DNA of 39,767 nucleotides. Source: Nonomuraea deserti (GTDB lineage Bacteria > Actinomycetota > Actinomycetes > Streptosporangiales > Streptosporangiaceae). The stretch is taken from the NCBI RefSeq assembly GCF_004348685.1, contig NZ_SMKO01000081.1, forward strand, positions 1-39,767, in the 5' to 3' direction. The notes beneath the pieces are model-generated. The model was not told the DNA's origin and did not search any database. It worked only from the letters and a program-made list of their open reading frames with translations. The position numbers and the translations under genes are program-made. This document shows, in pieces, positions 7,237 through 14,213 of this stretch (position 1 is the stretch's first letter; each line of letters begins with the position of its first letter).

Positions 7237-8670
7237 ATGAACGACTTCGACTCCGGGCGCCCGGTGGTGCTGCGCGGCGGCACGGTGCTGCCCATGGACG
7301 GGCACCGGGTGCTGCCCCGCACGGACGTCCTCGTCACCGGGGACCGGATCGCCGCCGTCGGCCAGGACCTGCAGGCCCCGCAGGACGCCGTCGAGATCGA
7401 CGCCTCCGACGGCATCGTCATGCCCGGCATGATCGACACCCACCGCCACATGTGGCAGACCGCGATGCGCGGCTACGGCGCCGACTGGACGCTCACCCAG
7501 TACTTCGTCTGGTTCTACCTGGAACACGGCAGGCTCTTCAGGCCCGAGGACGTGCACGCGGGCAACACGCTGGCCGCGATCGAGGCCCTGGACGCCGGCG
7601 TCACCACCGTCGTCGACTGGTCGCACGGCCTGCAGACCGTCGACCACGCCGACGCCGCCGCCGACGCGCTGCAGTCCGTGCCGGGCCGGTACGTGCTCGC
7701 GTACGGCAACATCCAGCAGCCGCCCGCCGAATGGACGGCCACGCCCGAGTTCCGCGACTTCGTCGCCCGGCGCGTCACCGGCGACGACCTGCTCGGCTTC
7801 CAGCTCGCCTTCGACGTGCTCGGCGACCCGTCCTTCCCGGAGAAGCCCGCCTTCGAGGTCGCCCGCGAGCTCGGCGTGCCCGTCACCACGCACACCGGCG
7901 TGTGGGGCGCCACCAGCGACGACGGCATCAAACTGATGCACGAGCACGGCTTCATGACCCCCGAGACCATCTACGTGCACGCCGCCTCGCTGTCGGCCGA
8001 CTCCTACCACCGCATCGCCGCCACCGGCGGCTCCATCTCGGTCTCCACGGAGAGCGAGCAGAGCGCCGGGCAGGGTTACCCGCCCACGTGGGCCGTCCGC
8101 GCCCACGGCATCCCGGTGTCGCTCTCCATGGACACGAGCGTCTGGTGGAGCGGCGACCTGTTCTCCGCCATGCGCACCACCCTCGGCGCCGACCGTTCGC
8201 GCGAGCACCTGGAGGCCCACGCCAAGGGCGAGACGGTCACGCACTGCGGCCTGCGCGCCGACGAGGTCGTCGCCTGGGCCACCCGGGGCGGCGCCCGCGC
8301 GCTCGGCCGCGACGACCTCGGCACCGTCGAGCCCGGCAAGAAGGCCGACCTGGTGCTGATCAAGAACGACGCGTCGCCCGTGTCGTTCCCGCTGCTCAAC
8401 CCGTTCGGCCACGTGGCGTTCCAGGCGCAGCGCGGCGACGTGCACACCGTCCTGGTCGACGGCCGCGTGGTCAAGCACGAGCACCGCCTGGTCGGCGTCG
8501 ATCTGGCCGCGGCCCGCCGCCAGGTCGAGCGGACGGTCGAGCACCTGCGCTCCGAGATGGGCGACGAGGCGTGGGAGAAGGGCATGAACCCGGAGATCCC
8601 CGCGACGAAGATCCTCGACAACCCGTACACGTACACCGACTACCGCAGCGACTCCACGCACCGCCTGTGA
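7237..8670 (+). CDS. TRZ/ATZ-type amidohydrolase (metal-dependent)
   Basis: A 477-residue amidohydrolase of the chlorohydrolase/cytosine-deaminase-like group, which removes amino, chloro or amide groups from heterocycles or amidines in the cytoplasm. Metal ligands are all present: His69 and His71 (MIDTHRHMW), His219 (VTTHTGVWG), His248 (YVHAASLS) and Asp299 (SMDTSVWW). The C-terminal PGKKADLVLI and VLVDGRVVKHEHRL are the usual small-domain motifs. GAGGAG lies six bases before the ATG. It is divergent from the ring-cleavage operon and shares its operator pattern, so it may do the first step, deaminating or ring-opening a substituted aromatic or heterocycle before oxidation. The substrate is unknown. 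Confidence 0.87.
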   Translation: MNDFDSGRPVVLRGGTVLPMDGHRVLPRTDVLVTGDRIAAVGQDLQAPQDAVEIDASDGIVMPGMIDTHRHMWQTAMRGYGADWTLTQYFVWFYLEHGRLFRPEDVHAGNTLAAIEALDAGVTTVVDWSHGLQTVDHADAAADALQSVPGRYVLAYGNIQQPPAEWTATPEFRDFVARRVTGDDLLGFQLAFDVLGDPSFPEKPAFEVARELGVPVTTHTGVWGATSDDGIKLMHEHGFMTPETIYVHAASLSADSYHRIAATGGSISVSTESEQSAGQGYPPTWAVRAHGIPVSLSMDTSVWWSGDLFSAMRTTLGADRSREHLEAHAKGETVTHCGLRADEVVAWATRGGARALGRDDLGTVEPGKKADLVLIKNDASPVSFPLLNPFGHVAFQAQRGDVHTVLVDGRVVKHEHRLVGVDLAAARRQVERTVEHLRSEMGDEAWEKGMNPEIPATKILDNPYTYTDYRSDSTHRL

Positions 8671-8745
8671 CCGGCCACTGTGCGGACGGGCGGCCGTGCC
8701 GACCGTCTAAAGTCGGTGCAGGCGGATCCGAACGAGAGGGCATCG

Positions 8746-9546
8746 ATGGCACGCGGTGACACAGGACCTGACTTCATCGAGGCGCTGGCCCGCGGCCTCG
8801 ATGTCATCAGGGCCTTCCAGCCCGGGCGCCCGGTCATGTCCCTGACAGAGGTGGCGACCGCCGCCGGCCTGGCCAGGCCGACGGCCCGCCGCATCCTGCT
8901 CACGCTCCAGGAGCTCGGCTACGCCCGCCAGGAGGCAGGAGGATTCGCCCTCACACCGCGGGTGCTGGAGCTGGGCGTCACCTACGTCCGCTCCACAGGG
9001 CTGTGGGAGGTGGCCAGGCCGCACCTGGAGCGGCTGGTCAGGCAGACGCACGAGTCCTCCTCGATCGCCCAGCTCGACGGCTCCGACATCGTCTACGTCG
9101 CCAGGGTCGCCGTGCCGAAGATCGTCGCCCTGTCGGTGCAGATCGGCACGCGCTTCCCGGCGCTGCAGACGTCCCTGGGCAAGGTGCTGCTGGCCGCGCT
9201 TTCCCCCGCCGAGGTGGAGCGGGTCCTGGCCGAGCCGAGCCGCTCCGGCATCGAGCCGCGCTGGCGGCCGGACGCCGGCGAGCGCGAGGCGGTGCTGCGC
9301 GAGGTGCGGGCCAAGGGGTGGGCGATGACGGACGAGCAGCTCGCCCTCGGCATCCGGTCGATCGCCGCGCCGCTCAGGGACGGGCTCGGCAACGTCATCG
9401 CGGCCGTCAACGTCAACGCCCACGCCGCGGAGACCTCCATCGAGAAGCTGACCGAGGAGCACCTGCCGCTGCTGCTGAAGACGGCGAGTGCGATCAGCGC
9501 CGACTGGGCCCTCTACCAGGACGTGCCGCACGTCACGGCCTCCTGA
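8746..9546 (+). CDS. IclR-family transcriptional regulator
   Basis: A 266-residue IclR regulator. The winged helix-turn-helix occupies about residues 10-75 (ALARGLDVIRAF, MSLTEVATAAGLARPTARRILLTLQELGYA). The effector domain follows, with LQTSLGKVLLAAL and the typical TDEQLALGIRSIAAPLRDGLGNVIAAVNV. GAGAGGG lies five bases before the ATG at 8746; a longer frame from 8680 runs through the promoter and is not used. It lies 75 bases after the amidohydrolase on the same strand. It most likely binds the two GCGGACA-N2-TGTCCGC sites at 7104 and 7205 and responds to an aromatic acid. A single half-site GCGGAC occurs upstream of it at 8682. Confidence 0.88.
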   Translation: MARGDTGPDFIEALARGLDVIRAFQPGRPVMSLTEVATAAGLARPTARRILLTLQELGYARQEAGGFALTPRVLELGVTYVRSTGLWEVARPHLERLVRQTHESSSIAQLDGSDIVYVARVAVPKIVALSVQIGTRFPALQTSLGKVLLAALSPAEVERVLAEPSRSGIEPRWRPDAGEREAVLREVRAKGWAMTDEQLALGIRSIAAPLRDGLGNVIAAVNVNAHAAETSIEKLTEEHLPLLLKTASAISADWALYQDVPHVTAS

Positions 9547-9567
9547 GCCAGGGCGCGTGCGGCCTGG

Positions 9568-9589
9568 GTCTTGCCGGGCGGGGCAAGAC
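9568..9589 (+). terminator. hairpin terminator after the IclR gene
   Basis: GTCTTGCC and GGCAAGAC form a perfect 8-bp stem with a 6-base loop, 21 bases after the stop of the regulator gene. No U-tract follows, as is common in actinomycetes. Confidence 0.6.
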
Positions 9590-9629
9590 GGCCTTCAATG
9601 ATCCCCATACGGCGATCCAGGAGGGGCCG

Positions 9630-9662
9630 ATGCGCGGTTCAGCCGCAGTCGTTCTGATGGTG
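9630..9662 (+). pseudogene. 5' fragment of a small secreted-protein gene cut by the TnpB element
   Basis: AGGAGGGG (9619-9626) precedes an ATG at 9630 that codes for MRGSAAVVLMV, a good start of a signal peptide, and then enters the insertion element. If one copy of the 10-bp repeat TCTGATGGTG is kept and the element removed, the frame continues at 11062 with LTTFAVAEPAAPIAWP, completing a signal peptide with an AVA cleavage site, and stays open to 11271 (80 codons). The last part overlaps the terminator and 3' end of the EF-G gene, so the original C-terminus is uncertain. No family is recognised. Confidence 0.4.
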
Positions 9663-9800
9663 ACTCCTCCGCTCCCTGAAGAGAGCGGCTTCTCGCTAAG
9701 CCGCTTGCGCAGCCTGGCGAAGGGCAAGCCCTGCCCTCATGATGTTGACCGCCGCATTCACGTCGGCGTGCGCGGCATGCCCGCACGCCGTACAGGCGAA
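9663..9800 (-). ncRNA. probable omega RNA (reRNA) at the right end of the TnpB element
   Basis: Downstream of tnpB, on the same strand, CCGCTCTC-TTCA-GGGAGCGG forms an 8-bp stem with a tetraloop (9688-9669), then GGAGGAGTCA. This hairpin plus GGAG-GTCA ending is typical of TnpB guide RNAs, which include the 3' end of the gene. The bases that follow on the minus strand (from about 9662 downwards, CCATCAGAACGACTGC) would be the guide. The 5' end given is a guess. Confidence 0.45.
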
Positions 9801-10895
9801 CTCGGCTTGGGTGACGCGGTTCTCCTTCGCGCAGTGCCCGCAGCGCGAGCAGGTGCGGGAGGTGCCGGCGGGGTTCACCGCGATCAGCTTGCGACCGGCG
9901 CTTTCAGCCTTGTGCGCGAGGATCGTCAGGAACACCCCCCAGCCCGCGTCCAGGATGCTTCGGTTGAGGCCGGACTTGGCGGCGACGTTGCGGCCGGGGG
10001 TTTGGATCGTGCCGGACGCCGAGCGGGTCATGTTCGTGATCCGCAGGTCCTCGTGCACGATCACGTCATAGGTGCGGACCAGGGCGAGCGCGGCCTTGTG
10101 CGCGCCGTCCAGACGTTGCCTGCGCACCTTGGCGTGCAGCGTGGCGACGCGGGTCACCGCCTTGCGCCGCCGCTTGGAGCCCCGTTTCTTGCGGGCCAGA
10201 GCCCGCTGCGCGGCGGCCAGCCGGTCGGCGGACGCGGCCAGGTGGCGGGGGTTGGTCAGAGGCTGTCCGTCGCTGGTCGTGACGAGGGATGCCACGCCCA
10301 TGTCGACCCCCGCGGCCGCGCCGGTGGCGGGCAGCGGTCCGGCGGGCACGTCGTCGCACGACAGCACCACGAACCACCGGTTGCCCTCCCGCTTCACCGC
10401 GATCGTCTTCACCCGGCCTTGGACCGTGCGGTGCCGGTGGACGCGGACGTGGCCGACGCCCTGGAGCCGCACGTAGGTGGCGGTCGAGTGCTCGGGCTGG
10501 GAGTCCCACCGGCAGCCGTCGCCGTCCTTGGGCCACTCGACCGTGTCGAACCAGCCGCACCCCTTGAAACGCGGGAAGCCCGGCGTGCGTCCGGCTTTAA
10601 CCCGGTCGAAGAACGCGCGGAATGCCTTGTCGAGCCGTCGCAGCGTGGCCTGCTGGGAGGAAAACGACCAACGCCCCTGCCCGTCCGGGTCATCGGCACG
10701 GATGTGTTTCAGCTCGGCCGACTGATCGCCGTACCGGACGCTCACCCCCGCCCTGGCATAGGCGGTGCGCCGGTGCTCCAGAGCGGCGTTGTACAGCGTG
10801 CGGTGGTCCTCCAGGCACGCCGCGAGCGCCGCCGCCTGCCGGGCGGTGAGGCGCAGCAGGAATCGGAACGACCTGCGCACACACCCACCCCCCAT
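9696..10895 (-). CDS. tnpB: TnpB RNA-guided nuclease
   Basis: A 399-residue TnpB. The RuvC-like catalytic triad is intact: Asp198 (AAGVDMGVASL), Glu282 (VHEDLRITNM) and Asp378 (HADVNAAVNI). The zinc ribbon has Cys349/Cys352 (CSRCGH) and Cys368/Cys371 (CTACGH). The N-terminal HTH/wedge region begins RRSFRFLLRLTARQAAAL. TnpB cuts DNA at sites matching its guide RNA and so keeps the element in place after transposase excision. The ATG at 10895 is used; a GTG five codons later is also possible. The longer open frame to 11126 runs through the left end of the element and is not coding. Nothing suggests that the protein is damaged. Confidence 0.9.
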   Translation of the reverse strand: MGGGCVRRSFRFLLRLTARQAAALAACLEDHRTLYNAALEHRRTAYARAGVSVRYGDQSAELKHIRADDPDGQGRWSFSSQQATLRRLDKAFRAFFDRVKAGRTPGFPRFKGCGWFDTVEWPKDGDGCRWDSQPEHSTATYVRLQGVGHVRVHRHRTVQGRVKTIAVKREGNRWFVVLSCDDVPAGPLPATGAAAGVDMGVASLVTTSDGQPLTNPRHLAASADRLAAAQRALARKKRGSKRRRKAVTRVATLHAKVRRQRLDGAHKAALALVRTYDVIVHEDLRITNMTRSASGTIQTPGRNVAAKSGLNRSILDAGWGVFLTILAHKAESAGRKLIAVNPAGTSRTCSRCGHCAKENRVTQAEFACTACGHAAHADVNAAVNIMRAGLALRQAAQAA

Positions 10896-11193
10896 CACTC
10901 TCGGTAACGACACCACCACGATACCGGCTGGCGCCGACAAAAGCGGGAAGGACATCCGTGATGCGCAGACCTGACAGGTCAGGGCACGCTCGGGCCTTGG
11001 CGGCCATCCCGCTCCCGATTCATCCGCCGCCTCAAGGCGACCTCGGGAGAATCTGATGGTGCTCACGACGTTCGCAGTCGCGGAGCCGGCCGCTCCAATC
11101 GCGTGGCCGCCGACCACCGGGAACACTGAGCCCTCAACGGGCCCCGGCCCTCGGCCCCAGACCCGGCAGGCCCTCGGGTCCGCCGCCGGGAAT

Positions 11194-11230
11194 CGCGTAC
11201 GGCCCCGCCCTCGCGACGGGGCCGTACGCG
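11194..11230 (-). terminator. strong hairpin terminator of the EF-G-like gene
   Basis: A perfect 14-bp stem (11194-11207 with 11217-11230; core CGTACGGCCCCG) encloses a 9-base loop, 23 bases past the stop codon of the minus-strand EF-G paralogue. This is the strongest hairpin noted in the window. Confidence 0.75.
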
Positions 11231-11252
11231 CGCCGGTTCCACGGCGCCGGTT

Positions 11253-13268
11253 CTACGGTGCCGGGGCGTAGCCGGCCGGGCGGGCGGTGAAGGTGCCGCG
11301 GCCCCGGGTACGGCTGCGCAGCCGGGTCGCGTAGCCGAACACCTCGGCCAGCGGCACGATCGCGGTGATCACGACCGTGCCCGACCGCGTCGCGGAGCCG
11401 GTGATCCGGCCGCGCCGGGCCGCGAGGTCGCCCAGCACCGCGCCCGCCGCGTCGTCCGGCACCGTGACCGTCACCTCGGCCACCGGCTCCAGCAGCGCCA
11501 TCGTCCCGGCCCGCAGCGCCTCGCTCAGCGCGAGGTGCCCGGCCGTGCGGAAGGCGAACTCCGAGGAGTCCTTCACGTGGGTGGCGCCGTCGGTCAGCGT
11601 CACCCGCACGCCCGTCACCGGGTGCCCGCCCAGCGGCCCGGCGGCCAGGGCGTCGCGGCAGCCGGCCTCGACCGCGCGCACGTACTCGCGCGGCACCCGC
11701 CCGCCGGTGACGGTCGAGGAGAAGGCGAAGTCGCCCTCGGCCAGCGGTTCCACGTCGAGCGTGACGTGGGCGTACTGGCCGGCGCCGCCCTCCTGCTTGA
11801 CGTGCCGGTAGAGCAGGCCCGACACGCCGCGGACGAGCGTCTCCCTGAGCGCCACCTGAGGCCGGCCGACGGCGACGGCCAGCCCGTGGTCGCGGCGGAC
11901 CTTCTCCACCGCCACCTCCAGGTGCAGCTCGCCCATCCCCGACAGCAGCGTCTGCCCGGTTTCGGCGTCGGTGCGGACCGTCAGCGACGGGTCCTCCTCG
12001 GCCATGCGCGCCAGCGCCGAGGCCAGCCGGTCGGCGTCGGTGCTCCTGCGCGCCTCGACCGCCACCGACACCACGGGGTCGGCCGCGCCCGGAGGCTCCA
12101 GCACGAGGGGCGAGCCCGGCGCGCACAGGGTCGTGCCGGGCCGGGCCGCCTTCGGCCCGACGACGGCGACGATGTCCCCGGCCACCGACCGGTCCACCTC
12201 GGCGTGCCGGTCGGCCTGCACGCGCAGGATGCGGCTGATCCGCTCGGTACGGCCCGTGCCGGCGTCCAGCACCGTGTCCCCCTTCCGCATCGTGCCCGAG
12301 TACACCCGTACGTAGGTCAGCCGCCCGGTGGCGGTCGAGTTCACCTTGAAGGCCAGCGCGGCCAGCGGCGCGGCCGGGTCCGCCGGGCGTTCCGCGCCGT
12401 CCTGGCCGCGCACCGCCGGCACGTCCAGCGGCGAGGGCAGGTACGCCACCACCGCGTCGAGCAGCGGCTCGACCCCGCGGTCCCGGTACGCCGAGCCGCA
12501 CAGCACCACCACGCCCGCACCCGTGCGGGTCAGGTCGCGCAGCGCCGCGGCCAGCGTGCGCGCGGAGATCGACGGGCCCGCGCAGAACTCCTCCAGCGCC
12601 TCCGCGTGCAGCTCGGCCACCGCCTCCTCCAGCAGCCGGCGCCGCCGCAGCGCCTCCTCGCGCAGTTCCCCAGGCACCTCGCCCGCCTCGTAGGCGCCGC
12701 CGGTCCACGTCAGCGACCGCATCCGCACCAGGTCGACCACGCCGGCGAAGCCGTCCTCGCGCCCGATCGGCAGCTGCGTGACCAGCGGCGCGGGATGTAG
12801 CCGGCGGCGGATCGACTCGACCGCGGCGTCGAGGTCGGCGCCGGCCCGGTCGAGCTTGTTGACGAACGCGATCCGCGGCACGCCGTACCGGTCGGCCAGC
12901 CGCCACACGGACTCGCTCTGCGGTTCGACGCCCGCCACGCCGTCGAACACCGCGATCGCGCCGTCGAGCACCCGCAGCGAGCGTTCGACCTCGTCGGAGA
13001 AGTCGACGTGGCCGGGGGTGTCGATGAGGTTGATCCGGTGCCCGTCCCAGTCGCAGCTCACCGCGGCGGCGAAGATCGTGATGCCGCGGTCGCGCTCCTG
13101 GGAGTCGAAGTCGGTGACGGTGGTGCCGTCGTGCACCTCACCCCGCTTGTACGTCGCGCCGGCGAGGAAGAGCATCCGTTCGGTGACGGTGGTCTTGCCG
13201 GCGTCGACGTGGGCGAGGATGCCGAGATTGCGGACGGTCGTCAGGGAGGTGGAGAAATGGGCGCGCAC
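11253..13268 (-). CDS. elongation factor G paralogue
   Basis: A 671-residue translational GTPase, a little shorter than the usual EF-G of about 700. G1 is AHVDAGKTTVTERM, switch II is DTPGHVDFSDEVERSLRVLDGA, and G4 is FVNKLDRAGAD; the order of GTPase, domain II, III (MGELHLEVAVEKV), IV and V follows EF-G. The sequence is nearer EF-G than Tet(M)/OtrA-type protection proteins. It stands alone, away from any ribosomal-protein genes, so it is probably the second EF-G found in many actinomycetes and not the housekeeping copy. The start is GTG at 13268 with a weak AAGGG. A leader ORF with a strong ribosome site lies upstream (13504-13400), which suggests ribosome-dependent control. A terminator follows at 11194-11230. 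Confidence 0.88.
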   Translation of the reverse strand: MRAHFSTSLTTVRNLGILAHVDAGKTTVTERMLFLAGATYKRGEVHDGTTVTDFDSQERDRGITIFAAAVSCDWDGHRINLIDTPGHVDFSDEVERSLRVLDGAIAVFDGVAGVEPQSESVWRLADRYGVPRIAFVNKLDRAGADLDAAVESIRRRLHPAPLVTQLPIGREDGFAGVVDLVRMRSLTWTGGAYEAGEVPGELREEALRRRRLLEEAVAELHAEALEEFCAGPSISARTLAAALRDLTRTGAGVVVLCGSAYRDRGVEPLLDAVVAYLPSPLDVPAVRGQDGAERPADPAAPLAALAFKVNSTATGRLTYVRVYSGTMRKGDTVLDAGTGRTERISRILRVQADRHAEVDRSVAGDIVAVVGPKAARPGTTLCAPGSPLVLEPPGAADPVVSVAVEARRSTDADRLASALARMAEEDPSLTVRTDAETGQTLLSGMGELHLEVAVEKVRRDHGLAVAVGRPQVALRETLVRGVSGLLYRHVKQEGGAGQYAHVTLDVEPLAEGDFAFSSTVTGGRVPREYVRAVEAGCRDALAAGPLGGHPVTGVRVTLTDGATHVKDSSEFAFRTAGHLALSEALRAGTMALLEPVAEVTVTVPDDAAGAVLGDLAARRGRITGSATRSGTVVITAIVPLAEVFGYATRLRSRTRGRGTFTARPAGYAPAP

Positions 13269-13399
13269 AGCCGATGACCCTTTCGGGGTGTCGTCGAACA
13301 GGACAGCGCGATTCCCCGGACGAAGGACGGCCGGAACTCGAGGCCGTGCGTGAACCCCGGCGCGGGATCAGGCCCGCGGGGGTGGGAGAGGTCGCTTCG

Positions 13400-13504
13400 T
13401 CAGGGCGTCCGATGGCGGCCGCGCAGCCGGCATCGGGGCGACGAAGACACCAGGATCACCTCGTGCCGCGACGGAGGGACGACGGCAGCGGTGCTGTGGC
13501 GCAC
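13400..13504 (-). CDS. leader peptide upstream of the EF-G paralogue (34 aa)
   Basis: A GTG start at 13504 follows GAGGAGAGGAG with six bases of spacing, one of the best ribosome sites in the window. It codes for 34 residues beginning VRHSTAAVVPPSRHEVIL, with a PP pair and an arginine-rich C-terminus. It ends 131 bases before the EF-G gene. The gap holds GC-rich hairpins (ACGGCC/GGCCGT at 13327-13347; CGCGGG/CCCGCG at 13361-13378), and the AAGGG ribosome site of the EF-G gene lies within a small ACCC/GGGT hairpin. A translation-attenuation leader, in which a stalled ribosome changes folding, is a reasonable reading. No family is recognised. Confidence 0.55.
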   Translation of the reverse strand: MRHSTAAVVPPSRHEVILVSSSPRCRLRGRHRTP

Positions 13505-13827
13505 GGCCGGCTCCTCTCCTCGTCGATGCGGTGCGGCGTTCGGTGGGGAGTGTAGTGACACGGGAGTGACACAGGGAACCGATTTTTCCGGCGCGTCCGC
13601 CAGGAGCTCCACCGCGCGGACGGATGCGGCGAGCCTGACGATCGCTCCGACACCGGTTCGGCGCGGCCGCCGGCCCGGATCGCCGAGTTACGCGTAGGAG
13701 CGTGCGCGCCGTGGCCGCACCTGACGGGAGAAGGCGTTTGAGGCGGGCGTGACGATGGTAGAGGCCATCTAGCAGGGGAAATGGAGATCGCCCCGCTATC
13801 GGTAGCCTTCCGGGGGAAGGCGTGATA
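13505..13827. other. intergenic region with divergent promoters, no gene seen
   Basis: No convincing coding frame is seen. On the minus strand TACACT at 13554-13549 could be the -10 for the leader/EF-G transcript; TGTCACT occurs twice just upstream of it as a direct repeat (about 13555-13575). The right part contains GATGG-N6-CCATC (about 13754-13769) upstream of the WGxxGxxG gene. Confidence 0.35.
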
Positions 13828-13854
13828 GGCGGTCTCCGCGGTTGTGAGACCGCC
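13828..13854 (+). promoter_or_regulatory. 5'-UTR hairpin before the WGxxGxxG gene
   Basis: GGCGGTCTC and GAGACCGCC form a perfect 9-bp stem with a 9-base loop ending 18 bases before the start codon at 13873. It may protect the transcript or control initiation. Confidence 0.45.
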
Positions 13855-13872
13855 GGATCGGGGGAAAACCCA

Positions 13873-14133
13873 ATGCGTAAGACGCTCACCGGGCTGGGCC
13901 TGGCGTTCTTCTTGACGCTCGTCCCGGCCGCCGCAGCGACGGCCGACACGCCGGTCGCGCCCGTCGCGCAGAGCCAGGTCACACCCGCACCACAGCAAGA
14001 GAGGGACGGAGGCGGTAATGCCGGCCTGTGGGGCCTGCTCGGCCTGCTGGGCCTGCTGGGCCTGGCCGGCATGCGTAAACAGCGCCACGTCGGCACCTCG
14101 GAACACGTCTCCGACCGCGGGATGCGCCCATAG
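13873..14133 (+). CDS. small exported WGxxGxxG-type protein
   Basis: An 86-residue protein. Residues 1-25 are a signal peptide (MRKTLTGLGLAFFLTLVP, then AATA before DTP). A short Pro/Gln/Ala linker follows, then GLWGLLGLLGLLGLAGMRKQR, which fits the WGxxGxxG C-terminal motif: a glycine/leucine-rich hydrophobic helix with a basic stop, as in sorting signals. It may be a C-terminal membrane anchor processed by an unknown partner. The DNA there is a run of CTGCTGGGC repeats. It is convergent with the M50 peptidase gene, 80 bases away, and may be a neighbour of the RiPP-like locus only by chance. The ATG at 13873 is used because the upstream frame holds the hairpin. Confidence 0.7.
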   Translation: MRKTLTGLGLAFFLTLVPAAAATADTPVAPVAQSQVTPAPQQERDGGGNAGLWGLLGLLGLLGLAGMRKQRHVGTSEHVSDRGMRP

Positions 14134-14172
14134 GCCGTCCCCGCCCGGCGTCGCAGCCGGGTGAGATCGCAG

Positions 14173-14202
14173 CGGCACGGCCGCCGCGCCGCGGCCGTGC
14201 CG
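14173..14202. terminator. bidirectional hairpin between convergent genes
   Basis: CGGCACGGCCGC and GCGGCCGTGCCG pair over 12 bp with a 6-base loop. It sits between the stop codons of the WGxxGxxG gene (14133) and the M50 gene (14214), so it can serve both. Confidence 0.65.
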
Positions 14203-14213
14203 ACGCGGCACCT

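Larger units (their letters stand above)
9653..11061 (-). mobile_element. TnpB-only IS element (IS200/IS605 or IS607 group)
   Basis: The element holds one tnpB gene and no transposase gene, so it would need TnpA in trans. Its likely right end is the GGAGGAGTCA after the hairpin at 9669-9688, and its left end lies near 11052. Both ends are bounded by TCTGATGGTG (9653-9662 and 11052-11061). A left-end hairpin CCTGAC-AG-GTCAGG lies at 10970-10983. Families with TnpB do not normally make target duplications, so the repeat may be part of the ends or a chance match at the insertion site. Exact ends need comparison with copies elsewhere. Confidence 0.65.

Noticed and set aside
9653..11061. True target-site duplication around the TnpB element
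   Set aside because: TnpB-carrying families do not make such duplications; the 10-bp repeat is reported only as an observation.
11253..13268. Ribosome-protection protein of the Tet(M)/OtrA type
   Set aside because: The DGAIAVFDGVAGVEPQSESVWR and NKLDRAGAD segments follow EF-G, not Tet proteins.
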